Source: Leptoclinus maculatus (taxonomy: Eukaryota; Chordata; Actinopteri; Perciformes; Stichaeidae). Taken from it: a stretch of 64,000 nt of DNA. Numbering within the stretch: position 1 is the first letter of the stretch; each line of letters starts with the position of its first letter. A program made the translations under genes and the position numbers. Below the pieces are notes generated by a model. The model ran no database searches. It was not told the origin of the DNA and saw only the letters and a list, made by a program, of their open reading frames with translations. Positions 22,972 to 32,179 of the stretch are shown here, one piece after another. The DNA is taken from the NCBI GenBank assembly GCA_032191485.1, contig JAVDOI010000011.1:21798887-21862886 (forward strand), written 5' to 3'.

Positions 22972-23180
22972 TTAACCGCCGCGCTCAATCACCCGCTGCA
23001 GCTGGCATCCAGGGACAGGGCGGCACCTGACAGGACACTGAGGGTGGGTACAAACAACAGCACACGTAACACTCATGTTTACAAGGTTTACTGTAATGAA
23101 TCAATTGAGATGTAGGGTCATTTTCTCATAGACTTCTATACAATCTTATTTTTGTAACCAAAGGAGTCACCCCCAAATGT

Positions 23181-24222
23181 AGCGCGGAGGCGGCTCAGCC
23201 ATGGCAAAAAATACGTGATATTGTGGTGAATCTTCTTGTTGGTTGTATTAGTTGTGTAGAATTGTGTTTGGAGTTTGTAAAAATGGCTTAGATGATAGTA
23301 TTGCCAAGACTTTTTTTTTAAATCTGGTATATAACATGTATTCATGCATTATATTCGCTCTCGAGATGTACATTTTTTCGACGGTATATGCGACCCCCTC
23401 TGAGGTTGAGAGCCCCCAAATTCGGGGGCGTCATGTTTAATTAAGAGTTAAGGTTGCCTTGTCTCTTTGACATATTTTCTGATCCTAGACAGCTCAGAAA
23501 AAAAACTGTCCGGGTTTTTCTTACGTCACAGTAGACACTCCAGATACCCAAAATATATGTGCAGAAGCACTAAAAAAGTTACTTTTTCATCACAATATGT
23601 TCCCTTTAAGGTACCAACAGATGAATACAGCTGCAGGGCTATAAAGCCAGATCAAGGACAATAGTTTTGATCATTTGAAGAAAAAAATTTAACCTGACGT
23701 TTTAAATTTCGGTCTTGAACATATGAAGAAATGTATTCAAACTTTAAAAAATGTTAGGTTATAGGTGTTTTTTTTTGGTGGGGTGTAAAATATTATTATG
23801 ATTAATTTCTGGAATTGTTTAGAATAAAATATTTATTTTCATTTTTCTCTTTCATATATATATTTAGATATTTGTAGTCCTATATTTTTCAGTTGCAGAT
23901 TTAATATTTTCAGATTGAAATGTTATTTTTTGACAGTTTCAAATCATATTTTTTCAGTTTCAGATTGTATTTTTTTGGTTTCAGACTTATGGCCTTGATC
24001 TGGCGTGGGGGGCGTGGCATCAGGGGACCTTCCTCAACCACATTGCTTTCAGGAAATGTAGGTAAGAATTATGACTCAATACTTTCTATACATTATATTC
24101 ATGTGATTGGAAGTAAACAAATTGACAGCAATGACAAAGTTCTCTGAAGCAAGCAAGTTTTAGACCCTACATGGCACGAATCACAGTATAAGAGCAATAA
24201 ACTATTGGTAACTATGTTGCAG
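23181..24222. other. no gene recognised
   Basis: AT-rich. A short frame ending at a good donor-like site (TAGGTAAGAA, about 24060) could be an upstream exon of the HECT remnant, but nothing in its protein supports that. Confidence 0.4.
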
Positions 24223-24904
24223 TCTACGTTGGAACAACTAAGGGAAGGCCTGCAGCTGTATGACCTTATTTTGCTTATCAGGAAGTACCCTGATATCTGC
24301 CGGCTCGTTTGGCACTGTAGTTCTTAATGAGAACTTTTACAAAGGTCAAAAGACTTAATGTTAATAATAAAATAACTCGGAATGCCATTTATAACCATTG
24401 TGCTTGGCCGAAATAGTCAATTATCTCCAAACCTCAGGAAATCACACACACATTGGATTCAATTTGTTTTGGATCAGCTGTTCTTCTGTGGCTGAGAGTA
24501 CCTGTTTAATTCACTTCTTTAATTTAAAGAACTGCATTGCAGAAGAAAAAAAAAAAAAGAACTATCTATTTGCTTCAAAGCTGAAGATCAGGGGCATGTA
24601 GATGACGAAGACGGCCCACATTCCAGACGGCCCACATTCCATCACACCTGCAAGGTCTCTGCAGTGGATCACAGGTTTAGGTCACGTCCCACTTCTTCCC
24701 TCACAGAAGGAGGATTTGACTGTACTGATCAAGTTTAACCATGACTGCAGTGCAGACTTTGTGCATCACAGTGTTTGTTACCCTGTTGTGTCAGCATGTA
24801 CCAAGACTATTGTCCTACCTGTAAGACATATGAGGTCCTATGACCAATTCAAAAAGGTTCTAATGGAGGCTTTTCATCTAGGGCAAAAATGTAACATTGT
24901 GTAG
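24223..24904 (+). pseudogene. HECT-type E3 ubiquitin ligase C-terminal remnant
   Basis: HECT ligases carry ubiquitin on a C-lobe cysteine before passing it to a substrate. The frame 24602-24904 (100 codons) reads LQWITGLGHVPLLP and then CYPVVSACTKTIVLPVRHM and SYDQFKKVLMEAF. This fits the HECT C-lobe pattern (F-TG-x-P, later TC-x-x-L-x-LP, then a Y/F-x-x-L-x-x-x-L-x-x-A helix). Cys66 of this frame would be the catalytic cysteine. About 275 bases upstream, 24223-24310 follows a plausible acceptor (TATGTTGCAG) and reads LEQLREGLQLYDLILLIRKY, resembling the segment before the HECT core in fish-specific HECT proteins. A 16-bp tandem duplication at 24610-24641 and stops at 24325 and 24599 break the frame. 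It may be a degraded host paralogue or cargo of a transposon. Confidence 0.55.
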
Positions 24905-25349
24905 ACCGTGCCATTAACTGCCTCTGTTCTTCAAGGTTAAACTACAACTTAAATGTTTACTTGATAAATGTTTAGCACAAACTGCTACTGTTTTAATACC
25001 GTGTTCTGATTAAAGAAACACATTTCATAGTAATACTGTAATGGTAAGACTGGTTGCTTGGGCTGCCAGTTAGGTCAGCGCCTGACAATATTTTCGTCAG
25101 GTTTGTATAGAGCAGAATAAACACAAACACATTACTCATATCTTGAACCCTCCGAGGTACATCCCCAAAAGCAAATCATTTTGTATAGGCCACCAAACAA
25201 TTAAACACAACAGATAACCTTAATGTAAATGTAGTTGTATTAGTAATTCACATGCAGGCAAAAACAATATACCTAATGAGCTTTCCATAAAAATCTCCAA
25301 AACCCGGTCCGTATTTTCCTCTCCACTCAATCCGTAAACAAAATAATTG
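24905..25349. other. no gene recognised
   Basis: AT-rich sequence between the HECT remnant and a LINE-like tail. Confidence 0.5.
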
Positions 25350-25412
25350 CTCTGAAAGTGCTTTGAGTGGTCGGAAAGACTAGAAAAGCGCGATACAAGT
25401 TCAGTCCATTTG
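25350..25412 (+). mobile_element. non-LTR retroelement 3' tail, short fragment
   Basis: GTGCTTTGAGTGGTCGGAAAG followed by AAAAGCGCGATACAAGTTCAG resembles the conserved 3' end of RTE-type LINEs and dependent SINEs of fish ('AAAGCGCTATACAAGT'). No further part of an element was recognised. Confidence 0.45.
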
Positions 25413-25766
25413 CTACAGATTCTCTATTCCGGTAAAAGACATCAAATTACCCTCAATTATGTACAGTACATTTGATCTATCACAAAGTATTACTCTGTGG
25501 AAGGCAAAATCTGAGATTATTAATTCTACTGAATGTTGCAAAAAATATATATACCTTTTGATTGTGAAAAGGGTATCATGGGGGGACCCGATGAAAAGGC
25601 TCTAAAGTTAGTGAAAAAAGTAGGGAATCGTTAACGAAGAATTCCCCAAAAAAAAATAATGGAGCTGGGCACTTTTTCTTCGGTCCACCCGTTCCTGGGA
25701 CATGTGAGCCTTGTCTGGTGAAGGCACAGTCTCCCTGCATCACTGACAACTGTGAAAAATATTTTA

Positions 25767-25966
25767 CCCTCAATCACTAACGTCGGGTGAAAATCACCCG
25801 AACACGTGCCTGTTGAAAAAAACAGGGATGGGAGCAGGGAAACACGTCTACCTTCGATGACGTCAGTGAGCAGACTGAAGCTACTCAAGGACCCACGCAA
25901 CTCAGACAGCAGCAACACAATGAAAATCACGTGAACACAATCGTGTGGTGTGTTAGTGTTCTAGGG
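25767..25966. mobile_element. small piggyBac-like MITE
   Basis: The right end reads GTGTGTTAGTGTTCTAGGG followed by TTAA (25967-25970). The left end, after TTTA at 25763-25766, reads CCCTCAATCACTAACGTC. The two are inverted matches over about 13 of 17 positions. The left flank differs from TTAA by one base, consistent with age. A 7-bp stem CGGGTGA/TCACCCG lies just inside the left end. Confidence 0.5.
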
Positions 25967-26254
25967 TTAAACGGACCTGTACAACTTACAGCAAGTTTAG
26001 CAGGAGGCCCATATCGGTCATTTTTATCACCTCACGTAGTCTGTAAGGTAAGGTTTATTGGTGTAAAAGAAATACTTTTGTGAGAAGCCGTTAATTCCTC
26101 CTCTAAAAATAATAAGGCCATATCTTTTGGGAAAAATTAAACACAAAATCAGTTTGAATTAGTATCAGTGTTAAAGAAATGTCACAGGGAATTTGTAAAC
26201 ACATTGCTTTTTTATTTTTAGTGTATCATCCTGTTTTTTGCCATAGTATTGTAC

Positions 26255-26820
26255 ATTTAAATGGCATGTAAACATCAAATGTATGATCTACCTGATGAGT
26301 TTATGATTTGTGTCTATGTACCAAGTGCAGAGGACCCTAAACAGAATATGTCCTTCGTGCAACACACCCCATCCTTCTCATTCTTGAGACAACAGAGTCT
26401 ACACGATGCATGGATGATGACACTCCCTTCCACTGGACACAGTGGCCCATGGCCTGCAGGATTCTTTTTTACATTCGGTATCCTACATGTGGTGTCCTGG
26501 CTTTCACTGACCTCACCAAATTGTCTAGCTGTTCATCAGTTAGGTTACTGTAGAACTGCATTATGGGAAGGCCGTTATGGTGCATGCACCGTCTCACTGT
26601 CCTCTCAGAAATACCCAGACGGTTTGCAATGCATGACACTGGTAAGGATATTTCTATCAGGCTTTGTAGTTGCTGAGGAAACACAACATATTTTGGCCCT
26701 CCCATTTCTACTTGCAACACCTGACCAAGGGTCGGATCAGAGTCCTCTATATTGTCAACTCCGTCAAAGCATTTATGGCATCCTGTGGCATCTCAACCTG
26801 GCCCGACAATGACCTAAAAG
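26255..26820 (-). pseudogene. integrase-type (DDE/rve) transposase remnant
   Basis: The minus strand reads GGPKYVVFPQQLQSLIEISL, then a helix-turn-helix block IANRLGISERTVRRCMHHNG, then LTDEQLDNLVRSVKARTPHV and GYRM (stop at 26469). After a frame change it continues ILQAMGHCVQWKGVSSSMHR, CVARRTYSV and a decayed HLVHRHKS stretch where I would expect the first catalytic Asp (VDTNHK-like). I recognise the order HTH, 'HxGYRM', 'GHxVQW', 'MHRVD' from fish integrase-core transposases, possibly the IS3EU group, but cannot confirm the superfamily. Stops and frameshifts show it is dead. It converges with the HECT remnant 1.35 kb upstream. Confidence 0.65.
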
Positions 26821-27547
26821 TCATAACTGTTTTTTTTTCTTCAAATTAAATAATTAATGATTGAACTTTCCAGAAGTGAAACTTTACCTCCTCTATTCAC
26901 GCAAAACCTTCATAGAAAAAGGGAACGTAAGGTTCAACCTCAAAACACTTGGTTCCATCTAATAAACACAGGGAAGGATAACCAGCAAAACAATGCCTTT
27001 TTTACAAGAGTAGAAACAAAATAAGATTTAATTTATTTTATGCACTCACAGTAAGGTAATAGCTCTATTAAAGTTGACATAATTACGCTGGTGTTTTAAA
27101 TATAATGGAAGTACTCAATGCCATCTGGCTATGAGAATATTTAATGATGCACATTAAAACACCAGACAACCCTTGGCAGCGTTTCTTTGTGTCATGCTGC
27201 ATTTTTCCCCACTCTCTTAAGAAATTACAGCCAACAAATAATTACATCGTCAGGTCCAAACCAAGAACTCCTCTGCTCCTGTGACTGCATTTTGTCTGCA
27301 AAACATAAAAAGGGAAATTTAAACATTGAATTGCAACCTATTTTCACTCCCTCCTCAAATTGGCAAATGAGGCTTGGTCAGTGCCCCTTCGACGTCTGTA
27401 ACCAAAAAGTTATAGCACTATGTATCCGTGGCGTGCCGGAAAAAAAAACACCATTCGCCATGAAACAGGAAGTTGTAGTAACTCGGCCATACATTGTCTA
27501 ATCTGCTCCAAATTTCTCATATGTCATAAAATCCTGACCCTGAAGAC
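26821..27547. other. no gene recognised; likely old dispersed repeat
   Basis: The stretch from about 27330 to 27555 and the stretch 28450-28690 look like two halves of one older repeat into which the hAT inserted ('ACATCTATAT' then 'GACAATTTAGAATCATAG...GCGCCACCTAATGG'). No second copy is in the window to prove it. Confidence 0.35.
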
Positions 27548-27555
27548 ATCTATAT

Positions 27556-28441
27556 CAGTGGTCCCCAACCACCGGGCCGTGGGTCATTTGGTACCGGGCC
27601 GCACAGAAAGAATAAATAGGATATTATTTCAGTTTTATTGATTATCAGAGTCTGAAAGAAGTTTTATTTTGAAAAATTACCGGATTCTCCCAATTTCATC
27701 CGCCTGTGGCTCTTGACACATGTCAAGACGCTCGTCTCGGTCACGTGATACGTTACCTCAAAAATTAAGCCCACAAGCTAGAGAAAATTTGTAAACCACT
27801 TTTAGAGAGCTTCTTTGCAAAGGGAAAAAGGCCCACTAAGGAGACAGAAGAAGAGCCTACAACTTCCAAGAAAAAGAAAGCTTCATTTAACAGACAATAT
27901 CAGGAGTCTAATTAAATATCAGGAGTAATTCTGACGCACCAAGCCCGCTCTGCAGTATATGTGGTGACAGAGGAAGATCAGCTGCTGGAGATTGTAAATG
28001 ACGGTGGCCTTAAAAGTATGTTTGAGACAACAACTCTGCTGGTGTTTAGGATTAAAATCAAGGCTGAATATCCTGAGATCGCCACAAAAGCACTGAAAAC
28101 CCTGCTTCCATTTCCAACATCCTATCTTTGTGAAGCGGGATGTTCTGCAGTGACAGCAATCAAAACCAAACGAAGTAGACTGGACATAAGGAACACACTT
28201 CGGGTGTCATTGTCTCCCATTACCCCAGATGGGACCGTCTCGTTGCAGAGAAACAAGTTCAGGGCTCCCACTGATTCAGCGTTATTGTGAGTTGTATTTT
28301 TTATGCATTTTATATTTCTTTTCATGCCCATCGTATCATTTTATTTCGTTGTGTTTATCCGCCACACCTTGAAGGCCGGTCCGTGAAAATATTGTCTTAC
28401 ATGAAACCAGTCCGTGGTGCAAAAAAGGTTGGGGACCGCTG
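27556..28441 (+). mobile_element. hAT element, internally deleted, perfect 8-bp target duplication
   Basis: Termini CAGTGGTCCCCAACC and GGTTGGGGACCGCTG are perfect 15-bp inverted repeats. Both are followed outward by ATCTATAT (27548-27555 and 28442-28449), an exact 8-bp target duplication. The GGGCCG-rich subterminal sequence occurs at both sides. The element keeps only the two ends of its transposase gene. Confidence 0.95.
27793..28290 (+). pseudogene. hAT transposase deletion derivative (N-terminal tail joined to C-terminal dimerisation domain)
   Basis: From 27793 the frame reads KPLLESFFAKGKRPTKETEE and a Lys-rich stretch, then after a stop and frame change a partial BED finger (APSPLCSICGD). 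It passes directly at about 27965 into TEEDQLLEIVNDGGLKS and FPTSYLCEAGCSAVTAIKTK followed by RSRLDIRNTLRVSLSPI, the hAT family C-terminal dimerisation region, ending at 28290. The catalytic core and most of the BED finger are absent. ZBED5-like transposases have the same flanks. Confidence 0.85.
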
Positions 28442-28699
28442 ATCTATATGACAATTTAGAATCATAGTAATAGCGCCACCTAATGGCAATCTAATCTGAT
28501 CCATCTCAAATGTTTTCAGAAAAACATTAAGACCTTGATAATGCGTCATTGTGAAGATTGTAAGAATTTGTTGAAGGGCAGCTACATGGCGGCTCGGCGA
28601 ATTTCTATCCTTCGACATGAACGAATAAACTGATGTAACTTGATTCCACATGGTCAGATCTTTTCCAAATGTCACAATTCTTTACGTTCTGGCTGTGAC

Positions 28700-30389
28700 G
28701 CAGAAGCCACAGCTGATTGCGGCCATTAGTAAAGTTTTTACAATTGCGGTTTTCTGTAGCGATTCCTATATTTCTCTTGTATCAGCCGCTTGAATGTCAA
28801 GAATGTAACGAGTTTTTCCCGTTATCATATTTCCCTGGAAATGGGAAAAAGATTGGATTTGTATTTCCGGGAATCTCGTTTCCGGGGATTGTTATAAATC
28901 GCAAGACAAAACAGATCTGAACACCCTGTGCCAAACTGCTTCGCTTGTCACTGCTGCAATAATCTCCTTTTATGTTCCACATTCAGGTTGCAATCTTCTA
29001 TTCAGCTTTGGAAATCATAAAGAGTTGATACCTGCTAATTAGTTAGCATGTTAATGAGCTGGAGTGAAAAGTGAAGAAGGACTTGCTGGATCAGACCAGA
29101 GCGAAGGAGAAAAGGTTGGAGCAAGGGAAGGACAAGCTTGAGACAATTTATATAGAAAACTGGTGTGGTTACATCAGTGAATGTGACCTCGTAAGGCATG
29201 CAATCTAGCGGTTGAATCTGTGCTTTTCATTTTCGATGGAAACATGCAGGCCTCCGATCAGATGTAGCATGGCTGTCTGGGTAAAAGTGGAAATGAGGAA
29301 GGCAGACACAGTGGAACAGAACAAGTTTTGATTCTGGGGGCTTTGACAGAACTGAGCGGCGAAGAGGGAGAGATTTTGTAGTGAAAATTGTCTCTTTTGT
29401 TAATCCTATTTCATGCCAGTTCAATCCCGCTCTCTGGAATATTCTGAAATTTACACAACGCGCCGGAGGGAGGCAAAGATGAACAGAAGAGAATGCCGAG
29501 GTAAAAAAGAAAGGGAGAAAAAAAAAAGTGACGCATGGTGGGTCAGAAATGGAAATTGGCCACAATTGAAATTCTGCAGCGGCAGTCCATCAAAGCCCGG
29601 ATTGGACATGGTCTGCTCAGTCTTGCCCCTGTATTTCCAATGGGAGCGAGACAATGAGTTTAAGCCCCCTTTACACTTAACAGCACTCCCTGATACCTTG
29701 CATCCTCTACAGTTGAAGTCTCACACTCTTCATCTTCCCCACATTTCAGCAGGGGCTTCCAACAATGCTAGCCGTGCCCCCTCCTGTGTTTATCCCGCAT
29801 CAGTATGGAGGCGGCGGCCATGTTACAACAACCCATGACAGGGTGGCCAAAAGACTGTCAGAACGGTGCATTACCTCACTCTTGAGAATGTACAGTTTTA
29901 AAGTTGGTTTAGGCTGTTGTGCGGCTGACCTTGACCTCTCTGTGAAATACTTCCCCGTACTATCAGTACGTCGCTGCAAAGGGAATCGAGAAGGGTATAT
30001 TTGGGCGTCCAGGGTTTTCCAAAGTAAAAGCTCTGTTCATTTTCTGTATCGAGGACGTAAAGCGACTAACAGTTGGAGCACTTGCAAGACTCGATTTTGT
30101 GAATAAATACACAATCGAGTAACTTCATATTCTGCCACATGCACCCCTTACTATGAGCAAAACCTACACGTTACACTTTTTATAAAAAAAAAAAATTAAT
30201 AATGTGCAGCTTAAATAGATTGACTTTTGGTTCCTTTTGGATGGACATAGAAACTATTGTGATATGTTTTGTGATTTGACGTCTTCTTCATAGCAATAAC
30301 TTCAGAAGCTCATCTCCCAGTTTGCATCTCTATAGTCATAGGGTTAAAATTCTCAGCGAGGAGATAATGAGATCGGTCGTCCGTGTGCT
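28700..30389. other. no gene recognised
   Basis: Intergenic-type sequence. The open frame of 141 codons at 29413-29838 is Lys/Arg-rich at the start with no motif and no supporting context. Confidence 0.45.
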
Positions 30390-30545
30390 TAAGTGAGTGT
30401 GCGCGTGCAACTCTGTGTCCGTCCACGGCTAATCTTGCATACTGCCACACCAAACTGCAATATATTCTGAGTGCTCATTCATGGCTGCATGCTCAAGGAC
30501 CTCTTGTGGGGGCAGTGACTCACATTTATTCAAAACACCTTTTAT
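30390..30545 (+). repeat. dispersed repeat family R2, copy 2
   Basis: Matches 16085-16263 in order and orientation: TAATCTTGCATACTGC, then CACCAAACTGCA, then GCTGCATGCTCAAGGACCTC and TGTGG, then GACTCACA. Confidence 0.7.
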
Positions 30546-32143
30546 TGCCTGTTTGATACTGCCATCGGTTGACCTACTGGCTCCTCACTCACTACTCCTA
30601 ACAAGTCCCCGGCCAGAGACACAGACTGTGCTCGAAATTGCATTCTAATGTGCTGTGTTTCCCACAAGATTTTGTAAGACTCTGGTGGGTGGACCTCTGA
30701 CCCACTATGGAGTCCGGAAGGACACTCCCCTGGAAGAAAATGTTCTGCATAATGAATATACTTAACTTTAGATACTTTAATTATATTTTGAGGCCAATAC
30801 TTTTGCACTTTTATTTAAGTACCATTTTTAATGAAGGACTTTTACTTGTAACAGAATTTTTACACTGTGCTCCAGCAAATAATTTAATCATAAACACAGA
30901 TTGACATGGCCAAAAAGTCCCACTCACATAGCATTTTAAATGAGAGAGGATACATGTGTCAAGACGGGTCGAGTGGATTGCCGGCATCGCCGCAGATCAG
31001 GAACTGGGGGGGATCTGTCACAGCGAGAGAGGACGCAGCGAGCACTAAGTTTCCAGATGTGGTAAAGACCGGAGTGAGGGCTGCTCTCATATTGACAAAG
31101 CCGGAGCGTGAGTACTTTCACTTTCTGAGCTGAACTAGAGCTGGTCGCTGCGCACCGCTGTGGAGGAAATGCGTCTAAAGAGCAGTTGTTGAGCAATGAA
31201 AAGATATGTTTAGTTCATTATTAAACTCTGGCGGGGCAAAATAGACCTTGGCTGTCCCCTCGAGTCTAGAGTTGTTTGTGTGCATTCAATCAAACATTGC
31301 AGAAGTAGTAGTTGCAGAGATACCTGGCGGAGAACTGCACCTTTCTAGTTGTGATGCATTCTTTTTTTTAAATGCCATGAAGTCAGTCATTGAATGAAAA
31401 GACATTTTCTCTGAAGAATACGACTTCAAAGTCAAAGGGAAGAAGTGAGCCGACAGGGACTCAGGCAACTGAGGCAAAAATACTTGTCCACTAGTTTAAA
31501 AAAATGTGCACTCGTAATCGTGTTTGAACAAAAGAGACAAAAGAGGTAAGGAGAACTACTGGTAAATAACAGAAAGTACTTGTGCTCCATGTGACAAGCC
31601 ATCTCAGGACACGCACACAGAAACACACCAAAACACACACGTACCCCTTTATTAACCCCCTCATCCAGCCACACACACCTCATTATCACATTGTTTACAT
31701 CTTATCTGGTGTCCAGAAGCCGATCTGCAGATGTTATTTTCATCTCCGCGTGAAAGACTCCCGGGTAATTATACATTCCAGTCTGTCACCTACATGCCCC
31801 ATTATTTGCCCACCTGTCTTACAATGCTGCACGGAAGGTTGCACCAATCAGAGACGGTAACCTAGTTCAGGTGGTTATCGCACACAAACACACATATTTT
31901 GACAGGTTTAAAATTGGGCTACACCCCTGGACACAAATGTATGCGTAAACATTCAATCACACAGAAAGACGGAAGGAAGCTACAGCTGTGAGTCATTCAG
32001 AGCATACCGGCCCTCAAATATGTTTAATGGATTACAATGCGTCTGGCTCTTGTCTGTGGGATTCTTTGATGTTTCACATCTTTAAAAGCAGCTTTCACAA
32101 AGTATCGAGGTCAGTAACGTAAATATGTTCCGCTACTGGTTCA
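30546..32143. other. no gene recognised
   Basis: Intergenic-type sequence with CA-rich patches near 31600-31680. Confidence 0.5.
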
Positions 32144-32179
32144 GAGTGGTGGTGGTGGTGGTGGTAGTGGTGGGGGGGT
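32144..32179. repeat. (GGT)n microsatellite with G-run
   Basis: About ten GGT/AGT units followed by seven G. Confidence 0.85.

Larger units (their letters stand above)
22203..23071 (-). mobile_element. LTR retroelement 5' end (LTR, primer-binding site, leader), truncated
   Basis: On the minus strand an LTR (23071-22359) starts TGTTACGTGTGC and ends GGGGAACGTAACA, with the inverted TGTTACG/CGTAACA termini expected of LTRs. Two bases later comes an 18-base primer-binding site (22356-22339), followed by about 135 bases of leader to 22203 where the element stops. No gag, pol or env sequence is present. Fish gypsy elements and class I endogenous retroviruses can both look like this, so the family is left open. 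A TTAA-flanked MITE (22565-22971) lies inside the LTR, leaving about 300 bases of LTR proper. Confidence 0.75.
22011..23180 (+). repeat. dispersed repeat family R1, copy C, split by an LTR retroelement
   Basis: Left part 22011-22202 has GGCCATAGACTGTATATAAG, TACCCTGCTTAATCATC and GACCATAAACTCAT. The right part 23072-23180 resumes with CTCATGTTTACAAGG and TCATAGACTTCTATACAATC, then GGAGTCACCCCC. Joining the two recreates the order seen uninterrupted in the 62965-63560 copy. The string CTCAT is present on both sides of the insert. Confidence 0.8.

Noticed and set aside
29413..29838. 141-codon plus-strand frame
   Set aside because: No recognisable domain, purine-rich start; no splice or promoter support.
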